Shown here one piece after another: positions 49,058-59,696 of a DNA stretch of 64,000 nucleotides. Where the stretch lies: assembly GCF_002263215.1 (NCBI RefSeq), contig NZ_NLFK01000001.1, positions 248,001-312,000 on the forward strand, given 5' to 3'. A program made the position numbers and the translations under genes. The DNA comes from Actinobacillus seminis (GTDB taxonomy: Bacteria; Pseudomonadota; Gammaproteobacteria; Enterobacterales; Pasteurellaceae). The notes beneath the pieces are model-generated. The model did not search any database. It was not told the origin of the DNA and saw only the letters and a list, made by a program, of their open reading frames with translations. Each line of letters begins with the position of its first letter. The first letter of the stretch is position 1.

Positions 49058-50323
49058 TTAAACATCATTAGTAAAGTGCGGTAAGATTTCTTCACGTTTT
49101 TGCATCACCGCTAAAATTCGACGCCGGTTCAGTTCATCACGAATTCCCTGCTTGCTAAAACCATCAGCGATCACTTGTTGAACATCAACTTGCAAGGCAC
49201 ATTGATACAATTGCCATAAAAATGCTCGCTGCGGATAAGCCGCTTGTTCAAACCCCGTCCGTCCGCGCGAATCCGCCACACAAACCAACAACAGCAGCTC
49301 AAAACGTTGCGGTTTGCGCCATACATCCAGTTGATTAAACAAGTTCACGACGGTTTTTGCTTGTAATTCAAAGGCTTTATGCACATGCGTATGAAATTCG
49401 CAGCAAAGTAAAGCCAAATCTTGTATCACCTGTGGCACTTTTAGACGTTGGCAAAGTGTGCGTATTGGTTTGAGACCAGCTTTTTCATGCCCATAATGAT
49501 GAGGTAAATTGTCTTTCGGACTCAATGCCTTGCCAAGATCATGACAAATCGCCGCAAAACGTACCGCACTTTGTTGATCCGCAGAAAAAGTATGGCTTAA
49601 TAATGTTGCTTGTTGCAAAACCAGCATGGTATGCACAAAACTATCCTCTTCGGGATGATGTTGAATCGGATTAGGAACGTTATATAAGGCATCCAGTTCA
49701 GGGAAAAGTACCGCTAATGCGCCAATTTTACGCAACAACTCAAAATAAATTTCCGGATTGGGTTCTAATAAGGCTTTTTCGGTTTCCAACCACACCCGCT
49801 CGGCAGTCAGATGCACTAATTCGCCGGCATCAGTGATTTGCTGCATAAGCTGCAACGTTTCTTCAGCAACGGAAAAACCTAAAGTATGGTAACGCGCGGC
49901 AAAACGCGCAACACGCAACACGCGCAGCGGATCTTCGGCAAACGCCGGCGAAATATGGCGCAAAATTCCCTGCTTTAAATCTTCTACACCATGGAAAAAA
50001 TCATAAATTTTTCCCTCTTCATCTTGTGCGAGGGCGTTAATTGTCAAATCGCGTCGAATTAAATCTTGCTGCAAAGAAATATCCGGCGAAAAATCACAGA
50101 TAAAACCGCCATAACCCACACCCGATTTGCGCTCTGTACGCGCTAAGGCATATTCTTCTTTGCTTTGTGGGTGCAAAAAAACCGGAAAATCCTTGCCGAC
50201 TTGCTGATAACCTTGTGCGATCAACATTTCAGGCGTCGCCCCAACAACTACCCAATCCCGATCTTGTACTGTGCTCTGTAATAATTGATCGCGCACCGCA
50301 CCGCCGACAAGGTAGATTTTCAT
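49058..50323 (-). CDS. cca: Multifunctional CCA-adding protein
   Basis: The 421-residue enzyme adds or repairs the tRNA 3' CCA end and has an HD phosphohydrolase domain. The nucleotidyltransferase core is [11 protein letters not shown] with DRDWVVVG carrying the metal aspartates, and [10 protein letters not shown] follows. The HD domain contains [17 protein letters not shown] 50323 gives the conserved MKIYLVGG start; the longer frame to 50431 runs into ygiM. It is 5 bases after the ygiM stop, the E. coli order. Confidence 0.95.
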   Translation of the reverse strand: MKIYLVGGAVRDQLLQSTVQDRDWVVVGATPEMLIAQGYQQVGKDFPVFLHPQSKEEYALARTERKSGVGYGGFICDFSPDISLQQDLIRRDLTINALAQDEEGKIYDFFHGVEDLKQGILRHISPAFAEDPLRVLRVARFAARYHTLGFSVAEETLQLMQQITDAGELVHLTAERVWLETEKALLEPNPEIYFELLRKIGALAVLFPELDALYNVPNPIQHHPEEDSFVHTMLVLQQATLLSHTFSADQQSAVRFAAICHDLGKALSPKDNLPHHYGHEKAGLKPIRTLCQRLKVPQVIQDLALLCCEFHTHVHKAFELQAKTVVNLFNQLDVWRKPQRFELLLLVCVADSRGRTGFEQAAYPQRAFLWQLYQCALQVDVQQVIADGFSKQGIRDELNRRRILAVMQKREEILPHFTNDV

Positions 50324-50328
50324 AAAAC

Positions 50329-50940
50329 TTATGCCCAACCGTCGCGTTTGCGACGTTTCGGTAAAATCAACGGAATAATTAAGCCGAGTAATAACCCGAC
50401 ACCCAGTACGGAACCGCCATAAATAAACCATTGAATCGCAATTTCGCGTTTTCCCGCATCCAGCATGGCTTCCAAATCACGATTTTTATTTTTGGTAATA
50501 TCCAATTCGCGTTTTAACTGCGAATTTTGCTCCAACAATTGGCTGCTTTGTTCTTCTGCTTGTTTAGTGCGACGCTGCATTTCATTGGTGCGTTGTTGCC
50601 AATCATTGTCCAAACGACTAAGTTTAAGGCTTAATTCTTCAATTTGTGCTTTAAGTTTAGGATTTTCTTGTTTACTACTTGGTGTATTGCTTAACTCATT
50701 GGTTAAAATCCATGCTTCCCGATTGCGGCTGTCGCGAATAAGCGTGTATTTATCTTTACGATCCAAGACAGTCACCGGCTCACCGGCTTGAATAGCACCA
50801 GTGATTTTAAATTGATCACCGGCACCTTTACGCAAAAAAGTATTTAAATTTTCCGAAACATATTTGGTCTCCGCTTGCGCCATATGAACAGACAGCCCAA
50901 AAATCAGGGAAGAAAGCAGAATCTTAGTGGTTTTTTGCAT
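50329..50940 (-). CDS. ygiM: YgiM-type SH3-domain membrane protein
   Basis: The 203-residue protein has a signal peptide (1-23), a bacterial SH3 domain (about 25-90, [20 protein letters not shown]), a coiled coil (about 95-165, rich in Gln/Glu/Lys) and a C-terminal membrane span (175-195) followed by RRKRDG. This is the TIGR04211 layout. The function is unknown. It is upstream of and coupled to cca. Confidence 0.9.
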   Translation of the reverse strand: MQKTTKILLSSLIFGLSVHMAQAETKYVSENLNTFLRKGAGDQFKITGAIQAGEPVTVLDRKDKYTLIRDSRNREAWILTNELSNTPSSKQENPKLKAQIEELSLKLSRLDNDWQQRTNEMQRRTKQAEEQSSQLLEQNSQLKRELDITKNKNRDLEAMLDAGKREIAIQWFIYGGSVLGVGLLLGLIIPLILPKRRKRDGWA

Positions 50941-50963
50941 ACAACCTATCCTAAATAAAAATA

Positions 50964-50994
50964 AAAAAGTGCGGTGAATTGTACCGCACTTTTT
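50964..50994. terminator. Terminator from an inverted uptake pair
   Basis: AAAAAGTGCGGT and ACCGCACTTTTT form a 12-bp stem with a 7-base loop. It lies after the pit gene and before ygiM on the minus strand. Confidence 0.9.
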
Positions 50995-51023
50995 AGATAA
51001 ATAAAATTAAGTTAAGTTAAGCT

Positions 51024-52286
51024 CTAATAAAAGATATACTCTAAAATATAGAAAATAATGATAGCAAAAAAGGCGCCTGCCGGTAACGTAACAATCCAAG
51101 AGGCAAAAATATTGCGAATAACGTTAAGATTTAATGCCGCAATACCGCGCGCAAAACCAACGCCGAGAACTGCTCCCACTAAGGTTTGCGTCGTCGAAAT
51201 TGGCAAGCCGGTACCGGATGCAATCACTACCGTAATCGCAGTAGCAAATTCCGCCGAAAAACCGCGGCTTGGGGTTAAATCGGTAATTCCAGTGCCGATA
51301 GTTCCCATAACCTTATATCCCATCACAGCTAAACCAATCACAATCCCTGTGGCACCTAAGGGTAGAATCCACCACGCTAAGTGAGTGTTGGCTGTAATTT
51401 GTCCGCCATTTTCTACAATTGAGACCACTGCAGACAACGGTCCAATCGCATTCGCAACATCATTTGAACCATGCGCAAATGCCATTGAACAAGCAGTGAG
51501 CAGCATCAAAATACTGAAGACTTTTTCAACACCGCCAAAGGTTCCGCCCTGCACTCTGTTTTTAAAAGACTCACTACGAAAATAAAAATAACAAAATACA
51601 ATACTCGCGATACTGATTATTAATGAAGTAAGCAGGGTTTCATTCATTGAAAGGTGTAATCCGACATGTTTTAATCCTTTCGTAATCGTTACAAGCGTTA
51701 AAATAAACGTGGTTAGTCCCATATAGTATGGTCCGAACTTTTTGGCGTTTTCCAATGGCGTTTCAGTATCAAAAATAAATTTCTGTGTACTAGTAAAAAT
51801 GACATAAGCGACGACCCCAGATACCAGCGGTGTTACAAACCAACTGCCAACAATCCCCTTAATATTTCCCCATTCCACAGAATGCGGACCAATAGTCACG
51901 CAAGCAAACCCGACAATCGCTCCAATAATAGAATGCGTTGTTGATACCGGCCACCCCATAAAGGATGCCAACAACAACCAAACTCCGGCAGACAATAATG
52001 CGCTCATCATTCCCAAAACAAGTAAATCCGGATTATCCACAAACTCCATCGGATTAATAATCCCACTTTTGATGGTTTCCGTTACTTCTCCGCCGGCTAA
52101 ATAAGCCCCGGCAAATTCAAAAATCATAGCGACAAAAATAGCCTGTCTAGCCGTAATTGTGCCTGACCCCACAGAAGTTCCCATGGCATTGGATACATCA
52201 TTAGCACCAATGCCAAATGCCATTAACAACCCAAAAATTGCCGTAAGAACAACAAATAACGTGCCGTATTCATTTATTAATTCCAT
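51024..52286 (-). CDS. pit: PiT-family inorganic phosphate transporter
   Basis: The 420-residue inner-membrane permease has about 10-12 spans. The two family signatures are GANDVSNAMGTSVGSG near residue 28 and GSNDVANAIGPLSA near residue 275, with GWPVSTTHSIIGAI and GLPISTTQTLVGAVLG as paired segments. It imports phosphate with a cation. The DUF47 gene precedes it by 33 bases. Confidence 0.93.
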   Translation of the reverse strand: MELINEYGTLFVVLTAIFGLLMAFGIGANDVSNAMGTSVGSGTITARQAIFVAMIFEFAGAYLAGGEVTETIKSGIINPMEFVDNPDLLVLGMMSALLSAGVWLLLASFMGWPVSTTHSIIGAIVGFACVTIGPHSVEWGNIKGIVGSWFVTPLVSGVVAYVIFTSTQKFIFDTETPLENAKKFGPYYMGLTTFILTLVTITKGLKHVGLHLSMNETLLTSLIISIASIVFCYFYFRSESFKNRVQGGTFGGVEKVFSILMLLTACSMAFAHGSNDVANAIGPLSAVVSIVENGGQITANTHLAWWILPLGATGIVIGLAVMGYKVMGTIGTGITDLTPSRGFSAEFATAITVVIASGTGLPISTTQTLVGAVLGVGFARGIAALNLNVIRNIFASWIVTLPAGAFFAIIIFYILEYIFY

Positions 52287-52319
52287 AATGACTACCTATC
52301 TAAAATCATAACCTTGCCG

Positions 52320-53000
52320 TTAAGAACGAGCCAACATCAATTCAATACGAGCGCCCACGCGTTGCGCTTGATCAGCCAGCCCGCCAATCCATTCAAGAAT
52401 TTTATACAAAAACATAATATCAATCGGGTTATAGCGTTCTTCGACACTGCGCAACATCATGCGCAATTTAATTTGCATTTGATCCGTGTCATCTTCAATC
52501 GAATCCAATTCATTTATCATGGTATTAACAAAGGTTAATTCCCGTCCTCTAAAACCGGTTTCAAGTAACTCGTCCAGTTCATCAATTACACGGTGTGCCT
52601 GTACAGTCGCATCCAGGCTGCGGTAAAGAAACTTCATAAATTCCTCCTGCATACCGCTTGGGAAAGCAAATTGACGTCCCAGCATTCGACCTGCAATATC
52701 TTTAGCACAATTAGCCAGTTTATCTTGTTGAGTCACCAATTCTAATAGATCTGTACGATCAATCGGCATAAATAAACCACGAGGAAGTTTTAAACGAATT
52801 TCACGTTTTAAAGTATCAGCTTGACGCTCCACCTCAGAGATTTGTCGACGAATTTCTAAAGACGCCTCCCAATCTCCGTTAAACGTACTTTCAAAAAAAG
52901 GAACAAGTAAGCTACAGCATTCCGTTACCTTATCTGAATGTCGTTGTAAGGGCTTAAAAGGGGAATGGGCAAATAATCCAAGAATATTATTCACTGCCAT
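52320..53000 (-). CDS. DUF47 phosphate-transport accessory protein
   Basis: This 226-residue helical protein of the PhoU-like DUF47 family (TIGR00153) contains LRSKF-free start AVNNILGLFAHSPFKPLQRH, ADTLKREIRLKLPRGLFMPI and YNPIDIMFLYKILEWIGGLAD. Such proteins accompany Pit transporters and are thought to regulate them. ATG 53000 is chosen because AAGGAG precedes it; an upstream ATG at 53018 lacks a site. Confidence 0.9.
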   Translation of the reverse strand: MAVNNILGLFAHSPFKPLQRHSDKVTECCSLLVPFFESTFNGDWEASLEIRRQISEVERQADTLKREIRLKLPRGLFMPIDRTDLLELVTQQDKLANCAKDIAGRMLGRQFAFPSGMQEEFMKFLYRSLDATVQAHRVIDELDELLETGFRGRELTFVNTMINELDSIEDDTDQMQIKLRMMLRSVEERYNPIDIMFLYKILEWIGGLADQAQRVGARIELMLARS

Positions 53001-53171
53001 AAATTTACTCCTTAACAAGTTGATTAAATTTTCAGGCGTATATTACATGATATAAGGTAAAAATTCACGATTTTAATCGAAAAATCTCCATATTTATTAG
53101 ATAATACCACAAGTCATTTGCATATTAAGTGCTTATTTATAGAGTAAGTAATTAATATAAAAGGAATTTAT

Positions 53172-54233
53172 ATGGAAAACGAAATTGAACTGAAATTAAT
53201 CGCCTCGCCTCAATTTGCCCAATTTTTAAGCCAAGAAATTAGCAATTTTACAATTTTAGCGCAAAAAAACGTCTTTTTACGCAATTGTTACTACGACACC
53301 CCGGAGCAATTTTTCGCCCAAAATAAAATGGGACTGCGGGTGCGTCAGCAAGATGACACCTTTACTTTAACCCTAAAAACCGATGGAACAGTACAAAGCG
53401 GGTTACACATTCGCCCGGAATATAATATTCCGCTTAACGACGCTCATCCCGATTTAAATCAATTAGCCCAAGTTTATCCGCTGGAAAATGCGCAATCATT
53501 ATCACTTACCCCCCTATTTTCCACGGATTTTCAACGCCAATCTTGGCTTATCGAATGTGGCAATGGTACGCAAATTGAAGTGGCATTAGATCAAGGGGAG
53601 ATTATCGCGCAGGACAAAACCGCGCCGATTTGCGAAGTCGAATTTGAATTAAAACAAGGAAATATTGCCGATTTATTGTATTTTGTTCATGAACTTAGCT
53701 TTGCCTGTGATGCTCATTTAAGCCTGCACAGTAAAGCAAAACGAGGCTATCAACTGGCACGAAATCAATCTATCGCTCCGCAAAATTGGTTAACCAAATG
53801 GCGCGAATTTTTGGATTTTGCCCAAAGTGCGGTCAATTCTACGCAAAAATTAACTGCACTTATCAAGTTGGAACAAGAGATGCTCGAAGAAACCGTCGAT
53901 CTCGGCGCGAACTATTTTGCTCAAGATTTTACCCGTAGCGTAGAACGGATCGGTGCTTTTTTTAATTTGTATTATTTTTACAGCGAAAATGCCAAACTGT
54001 TAGAACAAAGTGCCGCTGAACAAGCAGAACAAGCGCCAATCCGATTTGATGAACAACGTTTAACCGAATTATTGGAAAGCAATGTCCGCTTGCTCAATGA
54101 AATCAAAGAAATTATCCGCCTACACAGCGAAAACAAAGATAATTTACGTGCCATGAACCGCCTGATTTCCTTGATCCAAAGCGGACGATATGTAAAACGG
54201 ATGCTTAACTTTTTATTATTAACGGTAAAATAA
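53172..54233 (+). CDS. CYTH-domain inorganic triphosphatase (YgiF-like)
   Basis: The 353-residue protein opens with the CYTH signature ENEIELKLIASP (ExExK) and later RNCYYDTPEQFF and GLRVRQQDDTFTLTLKT, the basic and acidic tunnel residues of triphosphate tunnel enzymes. A CHAD-like helical region covers about 205-350. E. coli YgiF (about 430 residues) hydrolyses tripolyphosphate; this one is shorter. Its stop is 1 base before radA, so they are probably co-transcribed. Confidence 0.85.
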   Translation: MENEIELKLIASPQFAQFLSQEISNFTILAQKNVFLRNCYYDTPEQFFAQNKMGLRVRQQDDTFTLTLKTDGTVQSGLHIRPEYNIPLNDAHPDLNQLAQVYPLENAQSLSLTPLFSTDFQRQSWLIECGNGTQIEVALDQGEIIAQDKTAPICEVEFELKQGNIADLLYFVHELSFACDAHLSLHSKAKRGYQLARNQSIAPQNWLTKWREFLDFAQSAVNSTQKLTALIKLEQEMLEETVDLGANYFAQDFTRSVERIGAFFNLYYFYSENAKLLEQSAAEQAEQAPIRFDEQRLTELLESNVRLLNEIKEIIRLHSENKDNLRAMNRLISLIQSGRYVKRMLNFLLLTVK

Positions 54234-54234
54234 A

Positions 54235-55611
54235 ATGGCAAAATCTCCGAAAACCGCTTATGTATGTAGCGACTGCGGCGCAGAATTTGCGCGTTGGCAA
54301 GGACAATGTTCCGCCTGCAAAGCCTGGAACACTATCAGCGAAGTGCGGTTAGTTTCTGCGACGAAAGGTAAAAATGACAGATTTAGCGGGTACGCCGGCG
54401 AAACTCACGCCAAAATTCAGTGCTTATCAGAAATCAGCCTGCAAGAATTGCCACGTTTCAGCAGCGGATTTAACGAATTGGATCGCGTTCTCGGCGGCGG
54501 GATCGTACCCGGCAGCGCCATTTTAATCGGCGGTCATCCCGGCGCCGGGAAAAGTACCTTGTTGTTGCAAGTAATGTGCGGATTAGCGCAACATTCGACC
54601 GCACTTTATGTCACCGGCGAAGAATCATTGCAACAAGTTGCCATGCGTGCTAATCGCTTAAATTTGCCAACGGATCGATTACACGTGTTATCCGAAACCT
54701 CTGTTGAACAAATTTGCGCTTTAGCTGATCAATTAAAACCGCAAATTATCGTGATTGACTCCATCCAAGTGATGCACCTTGCAGATATTCAATCCTCCCC
54801 CGGCAGCGTGGCACAAGTGCGCGAATGTGCTGCATTTTTAACCCGTTATGCAAAAACTCGCCATGTGGCGATCGTGATGGTTGGTCATGTGACCAAAGAC
54901 GGAACCCTTGCCGGACCGAAAGTGTTGGAACATGCCATTGATGCCTCCCTATTATTGGAAGGCGAAGCAGACTCCCGTTATCGCACCTTACGCAGCCATA
55001 AAAACCGTTTTGGGGCGGTCAACGAACTCGGTGTTTTCGCTATGACCGAACAAGGTTTACGCGAAGTAAAAAATCCGTCGGCGATTTTTTTAAGCCGCGG
55101 TGAAGAAGAAACCTCCGGCAGTTCAGTAATGGTATTATGGGAAGGCACGCGCCCGCTATTAGTCGAAATTCAAGCCTTGGTTGATCATTCCATGCTCGCC
55201 AATCCAAGACGGGTAGCAGTCGGGTTGGAACAAAACCGCTTGGCGTTATTGTTGGCAGTATTACATCGCCATGGCGGCTTACAAATGGCGGATCAAGATG
55301 TATTTGTCAACGTGGTAGGCGGCGTTAAAGTCGGCGAAACCGGGGCAGATTTAGCGTTATTATTGGCATTAATTTCCAGTTTTCGTAATCGCCCGTTGCC
55401 ACGCGATTTGGTGGTTTTCGGCGAAGTGGGCTTGGCGGGAGAAATTCGCCCGGTGCCAAGCGGTCAGGAACGCATTAGCGAAGCGGCAAAACACGGATTT
55501 AAACGCGCGATTGTCCCCTTTGCCAACAAACCAAAAAGTGCGGTGGAAAATATGCAAGTTTTTACGGTTAAAAAACTCGCCGACGCCTTAGCTATTTTAG
55601 ATAATTGGTAA
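54235..55611 (+). CDS. radA: DNA repair protein RadA
   Basis: The 458-residue recombination ATPase drives branch migration. The zinc finger CSDCGAEFARWQGQCSACKAW is at the N-terminus, the RecA-like core has Walker A GGHPGAGKSTLL, the RadA-specific KNRFG motif follows, and a Lon-like domain is at the C-terminus (VNVVGGVKVGETGADLALL). It ends at an inverted uptake pair. Confidence 0.97.
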   Translation: MAKSPKTAYVCSDCGAEFARWQGQCSACKAWNTISEVRLVSATKGKNDRFSGYAGETHAKIQCLSEISLQELPRFSSGFNELDRVLGGGIVPGSAILIGGHPGAGKSTLLLQVMCGLAQHSTALYVTGEESLQQVAMRANRLNLPTDRLHVLSETSVEQICALADQLKPQIIVIDSIQVMHLADIQSSPGSVAQVRECAAFLTRYAKTRHVAIVMVGHVTKDGTLAGPKVLEHAIDASLLLEGEADSRYRTLRSHKNRFGAVNELGVFAMTEQGLREVKNPSAIFLSRGEEETSGSSVMVLWEGTRPLLVEIQALVDHSMLANPRRVAVGLEQNRLALLLAVLHRHGGLQMADQDVFVNVVGGVKVGETGADLALLLALISSFRNRPLPRDLVVFGEVGLAGEIRPVPSGQERISEAAKHGFKRAIVPFANKPKSAVENMQVFTVKKLADALAILDNW

Positions 55612-55616
55612 AAAAT

Positions 55617-55641
55617 AAGTGCGGAATTGACCGCACTTTTT
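55617..55641. terminator. Terminator from an inverted uptake pair
   Basis: AAGTGCGG and CCGCACTT form an 8-bp stem with a 6-base loop and a T tail, between the converging radA and mltB. Confidence 0.85.
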
Positions 55642-55657
55642 CGTATTTTAGCTAGAA

Positions 55658-56752
55658 TTAATTCCCGTTCACGCGGGCTTTGATCCGATCCGCAAACATC
55701 CCGATACTCACCGCAAAATAGTTGGATTTATTCCAATCTAAAATGGTACGGAAATTGTTTGAAACCAAAAACGCGCGACCCGCTTCACGATCCGGACGCA
55801 CTAACCATAAATCAGCCGAAGAAAGTGCGGTCAATTTTTCCAATTCTTGTGAAGTTGGCGATTTTAAGACTACGCCTTTATTTTGCCATTCGCGCCATGA
55901 GCGCGCTTTACCTTTTTCAATACCGGCGAGATCCAAGCTTATATATTGCGTCAAATTAACTTCCACGCCCCAAGGCAATTGATCATTCCAATCGACGGTA
56001 TGCAAATAGTTGGCGATAGAGGCAAAGACGTCGTAGTGATTTTTCCAAATATCTTTTTCACCGTCGCTGTCGCCATCCGCCGCATAACGCAAATATGAAC
56101 TCGGCATAAATTGCGTTTGTCCCATAGCACCGGCCCATGATCCCAGCATTTTGTTGCGTTGAATTCGGTTTTGCTCCAACATTTTCATTGCCGCAATAAA
56201 TTCTTTGCTAAATAAGGCTTCTCGACGTCCGTCAAAGGCTAAAGTCGCCAAAACCGATAAGACGTCATAATTACCTTGATAATAACCGAAACTGCTTTCC
56301 ATGCCCCACAACGCCATCAAATATTCTTTTTGTACACCAAACCGTTTGCTCGCTTTTTCCAATTGCGGCAATTGTTCCCAATAACGACGTTCCGCGACAT
56401 TAACTTTATCCGCAGTTAAAATACAGTTTAAGTAATTAGTAATTCCTTTTGGATTAGATACCGGCGGTTGATTTGGATCGCGTTTTGTCATTTTACCGGC
56501 TTGCTGTCTGTCTAAATCCAGTGCTTTTTGAATAAAACGAATGTTGTTTTGTTCATTCAACACCGACGCTGATACTCCCTGCCGCACTGCTTTAGCTTTT
56601 AAAAACTGCACATAATCATTAAAATTTTCTACAATACGAAGTTTATTATACCGCCTCTCTTTTTCTACTGACTGAAGAGACGGATTGCCTGCACAACCGG
56701 TCAATATTGCGATCAATGCTAATAAAGATAACTTGATTTCATTTTTCAGCAT
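55658..56752 (-). CDS. mltB: Membrane-bound lytic murein transglycosylase B
   Basis: The 364-residue lipoprotein (ALIAILTGC, lipid Cys20) cleaves peptidoglycan glycan strands to anhydromuropeptides. The catalytic Glu lies in MALWGMESSFGYYQG (about residue 155). Substrate motifs GSWAGAMGQTQFMPSSYLRYA and DGDSDGEKDIW follow, the latter like the MltB calcium loop. The length is usual. Confidence 0.93.
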   Translation of the reverse strand: MLKNEIKLSLLALIAILTGCAGNPSLQSVEKERRYNKLRIVENFNDYVQFLKAKAVRQGVSASVLNEQNNIRFIQKALDLDRQQAGKMTKRDPNQPPVSNPKGITNYLNCILTADKVNVAERRYWEQLPQLEKASKRFGVQKEYLMALWGMESSFGYYQGNYDVLSVLATLAFDGRREALFSKEFIAAMKMLEQNRIQRNKMLGSWAGAMGQTQFMPSSYLRYAADGDSDGEKDIWKNHYDVFASIANYLHTVDWNDQLPWGVEVNLTQYISLDLAGIEKGKARSWREWQNKGVVLKSPTSQELEKLTALSSADLWLVRPDREAGRAFLVSNNFRTILDWNKSNYFAVSIGMFADRIKARVNGN

Positions 56753-56797
56753 ATTACTTTCCTGAAAATAAGGGTAAAAAATAACTGATCAACCTAA

Positions 56798-57601
56798 TTA
56801 TTTACGTAAAAATCCATACACGATTTTTAACAACGATAACGGTAACAAGCGTGGAATTACGCGCAATGCGAAAATTACCAAGCCTGACAATGTACCTTGT
56901 AATTTTAGACGCTGTTTTAATTTAAACAGATTCCATTCGCATTTCGCTTGCGCTATGCCGCGACGACGCCCAACCATACCATTGCCAACACGAGCATAAA
57001 CTAAAATATCCGGCAAATTCGCCACCTGTTGAGGAAATCTCGCCACTAAATTAATCCAAAGATAATAATCTTCCTGTAAATCCTGATAACCGCCGGCAGC
57101 TAATACTGCTGTTTTTCGGTATGCCACCGTCATATGATTAAATGGGCAACGTTTGCGCGTAAAATCAACAATCGCTTGCGAATCCAGCGGGACGTGCCGG
57201 TAGCTGACAATATCGTCAATATGTTGACCAAATTCTGCAATTTGACCACCAAAAATTACCGTACTCGGATGCTGTTCAATAAAAGCTACTTGCTTTTCAA
57301 AGCGTTGCGGATCACAAATATCATCCGTATCCATACGAAAAACCCATTCGTGAGAACAATGTCGCAATCCTTCGTTTAGCGCTTTACCTAAACCATGATT
57401 TTGCGCCAATTTCACCACTTTTAATGGCAATAAATCTTGGTATTTTTCTACCGCACTTTCCAACGCTTCCGTTACCGAACCATCAAAAATCAACACGATT
57501 TCGTCCGTCGGTCGCGTTTGCTGGCGCAAACTTTCTAAACATTCAAGTAAAAATTGCGGTTGCTCTTTGACATAAAGAGACATTAAAACAGAAAATTTCA
57601 T
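56798..57601 (-). CDS. Family 2 glycosyltransferase
   Basis: The 267-residue GT-A enzyme has SVLMSLYVKEQPQFLLECLESL at the N-terminus, ADP/UDP-ribose-type VLIFDGS, and the metal motif in FRMDTDDICDPQRFEKQV. It is the last gene of a wzx-wzy-GT-GT cluster and shares one base with the preceding gene. The sugar added is unknown; the context suggests lipopolysaccharide or capsule-like glycan assembly. Confidence 0.85.
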   Translation of the reverse strand: MKFSVLMSLYVKEQPQFLLECLESLRQQTRPTDEIVLIFDGSVTEALESAVEKYQDLLPLKVVKLAQNHGLGKALNEGLRHCSHEWVFRMDTDDICDPQRFEKQVAFIEQHPSTVIFGGQIAEFGQHIDDIVSYRHVPLDSQAIVDFTRKRCPFNHMTVAYRKTAVLAAGGYQDLQEDYYLWINLVARFPQQVANLPDILVYARVGNGMVGRRRGIAQAKCEWNLFKLKQRLKLQGTLSGLVIFALRVIPRLLPLSLLKIVYGFLRK

Positions 57602-58485
57602 TACATAAACCTTTTTAAATAAATCGCCAATGTTGGAGAAATAAAGGTAATCACTGCGATCAGCAGTGTTTTAATCCGCTTATTCAACTTAAACATTGCA
57701 AAATAATAATACGCCGCGCGGCGGGATAAATTCATAATATTCGGATAAGCCAGCATATATTGAGCGTTGATAGCAAAGTTTTTGCGCTGTTGTGCACTAT
57801 GCACATACTGTCGTGCAATCACCGCAATTGCCGCTTCCGTATTGGCAGTATTGGTTGATACGCTGGAGCGTTTAGTATGGAATGTACATTTGGTTAACGG
57901 TTGATCCACATACACCGGTGCAAAGGCGGGCGAAGAAACCAACTTCAACACAAATTCATAATCTTCCAAGGATTTTAATTCTGTCGATAATCCACCGAGG
58001 GCAAAAAAGAAGCTTTTTTTCACCCCAATCATCGGCATACCGCCCATTTTATTGGCAACTAAAATATTCTCCAGCGTTAATTGCGCCGGATCTTGGTATG
58101 GATGTGTAAAATAGGTGAAGTTTTCATTTACCATCACACATTCCGCAGGATGATAAATCACATTACAATTTGGGTGTTGCACAATGGTTTGCGCTACCAC
58201 TTCACATTTTGGCACAGCAAAGCGATCATCATCATCTAAAAATAATAACCAGTCATATTTTGCCTGTTGCGCACCGATATTGCGACTGCCGGCAGCACCT
58301 TGATTTTGTTGATTACGAAGCAATTGTACCGAAAACGGGTAGGTTTTATCAATTTCTACCGGATCTTGCGAACAATCATCCACAATCACCACTTCAAAAT
58401 TATATTGCGTTTGCGCCACTAAGCTGTCTAATAACACTGGTATTTCTTGTTTGCGGTTAAATGATGGAATAATAATACTCAGCAT
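57601..58485 (-). CDS. Family 2 glycosyltransferase
   Basis: The 294-residue protein has the GT-A start LSIIIPSFNRKQEIPVLLDSL, VVIVDDCSQD and the DXD-type LLFLDDDDRFAVP. A C-terminal basic and hydrophobic tail may hold it at the inner membrane. It starts 2 bases after the wzy-like stop. Donor and acceptor are unknown. Confidence 0.85.
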   Translation of the reverse strand: MLSIIIPSFNRKQEIPVLLDSLVAQTQYNFEVVIVDDCSQDPVEIDKTYPFSVQLLRNQQNQGAAGSRNIGAQQAKYDWLLFLDDDDRFAVPKCEVVAQTIVQHPNCNVIYHPAECVMVNENFTYFTHPYQDPAQLTLENILVANKMGGMPMIGVKKSFFFALGGLSTELKSLEDYEFVLKLVSSPAFAPVYVDQPLTKCTFHTKRSSVSTNTANTEAAIAVIARQYVHSAQQRKNFAINAQYMLAYPNIMNLSRRAAYYYFAMFKLNKRIKTLLIAVITFISPTLAIYLKRFM

Positions 58486-58487
58486 CT

Positions 58488-59678
58488 TTACGCCTCTTTT
58501 TTAAATAAAATAAGATGTTTTCCCGACGCACCGAATAAGGAAAGTAACATCAATAACACCAACATAATTCCCGGAAAAGCATAGGTATCGGCTTTAATAT
58601 TTAAGACGGATAAAATAAATAAACTAGATAAGGTAAAATACCAACTGCCTGCAAACCAATTTAGTGCAATTTTACGCACAAAATAAGCGGTAAATAAAAA
58701 AACCATGATAACGTTTAAGATACCGCCATATAATGCTTGACGAATAAACCCACTATCTGTTGCGCCATAATAATGTCCATCAGCGGTGATATAACATCCG
58801 TCACCAAATAAAATTTGTTTTAATTGCGGCATATATAAATGTTTTTGCATCAACGTATCCGTCGAAGAACTGGTTAATTCTTTATTCCCCAATAAATTAA
58901 TCAAAGGTTCCAATGCGTGCCGGACATATTTATTATCAGCATAATTCATTGCAAGAAAAACACAAATTGCCGCAAATAAAAATAATGCAGGAAGATAACG
59001 CCATTTAAAATAAAATAGAATACTCACTACTGACATGAATAAAAAGGTTCTACCGGAAATTAACCCGACAAATAATAATAAAAAGACAAACAATGAACTC
59101 ATGGAGTTATAACGCTGATTATATGCTAATAAAAAATGCAGCAACATAACATAAAAAATACTTAACTGAAAAAAAGCAGCTGATGTTAAGGTATATAAGC
59201 GATATTCCTGTTCGGAACCATAAAAACGCGGCAACAAAGCATTGGTCGAAAGGGCAAAATCAATCACCCAAGAAATTCCGCATAAGGCAAAAAAACCTAG
59301 TGCCGCCTGCACAGAAATTCCCCATTTTAAATCGCGTACGAATTGTTGTTGTCCCAATGAATATTGTTCATGATCGGGAGCATAAAACAGATTATACAGA
59401 CCAATTGCAAAAACAAATAAAATCAATGTCTTACTATATTGAATCACCACGGAGAAATCTCGCGTCTGATGCACTAATAAGGGAATAAAACTTAATAAAA
59501 TTAAGGCAATAATAACCACAAGACTATCCACAGGAAGCATAATGCCTTGCGTGATTTTTCGTCGGTAAACCCGATACCCTAACCACAAAAAAGCGATAAT
59601 GCCGACAAAAAATGCCATCCGAAAAAAATGGAATAACCAAGGATCATAAAGATAAAAAAGCGTAAATATTGCTGACAT
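58488..59678 (-). CDS. Wzy-like oligosaccharide polymerase
   Basis: The 396-residue protein has about ten to twelve hydrophobic spans and a long periplasmic loop (about 255-305), the topology of O-antigen polymerases or ligases. Sequence is too divergent for a motif-based call; the assignment rests on topology and position between a Wzx-type flippase and glycosyltransferases. It would polymerise repeat units in the periplasm. Confidence 0.65.
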   Translation of the reverse strand: MSAIFTLFYLYDPWLFHFFRMAFFVGIIAFLWLGYRVYRRKITQGIMLPVDSLVVIIALILLSFIPLLVHQTRDFSVVIQYSKTLILFVFAIGLYNLFYAPDHEQYSLGQQQFVRDLKWGISVQAALGFFALCGISWVIDFALSTNALLPRFYGSEQEYRLYTLTSAAFFQLSIFYVMLLHFLLAYNQRYNSMSSLFVFLLLFVGLISGRTFLFMSVVSILFYFKWRYLPALFLFAAICVFLAMNYADNKYVRHALEPLINLLGNKELTSSSTDTLMQKHLYMPQLKQILFGDGCYITADGHYYGATDSGFIRQALYGGILNVIMVFLFTAYFVRKIALNWFAGSWYFTLSSLFILSVLNIKADTYAFPGIMLVLLMLLSLFGASGKHLILFKKEA

Positions 59679-59696
59679 AACATTCCTTTATTTTCT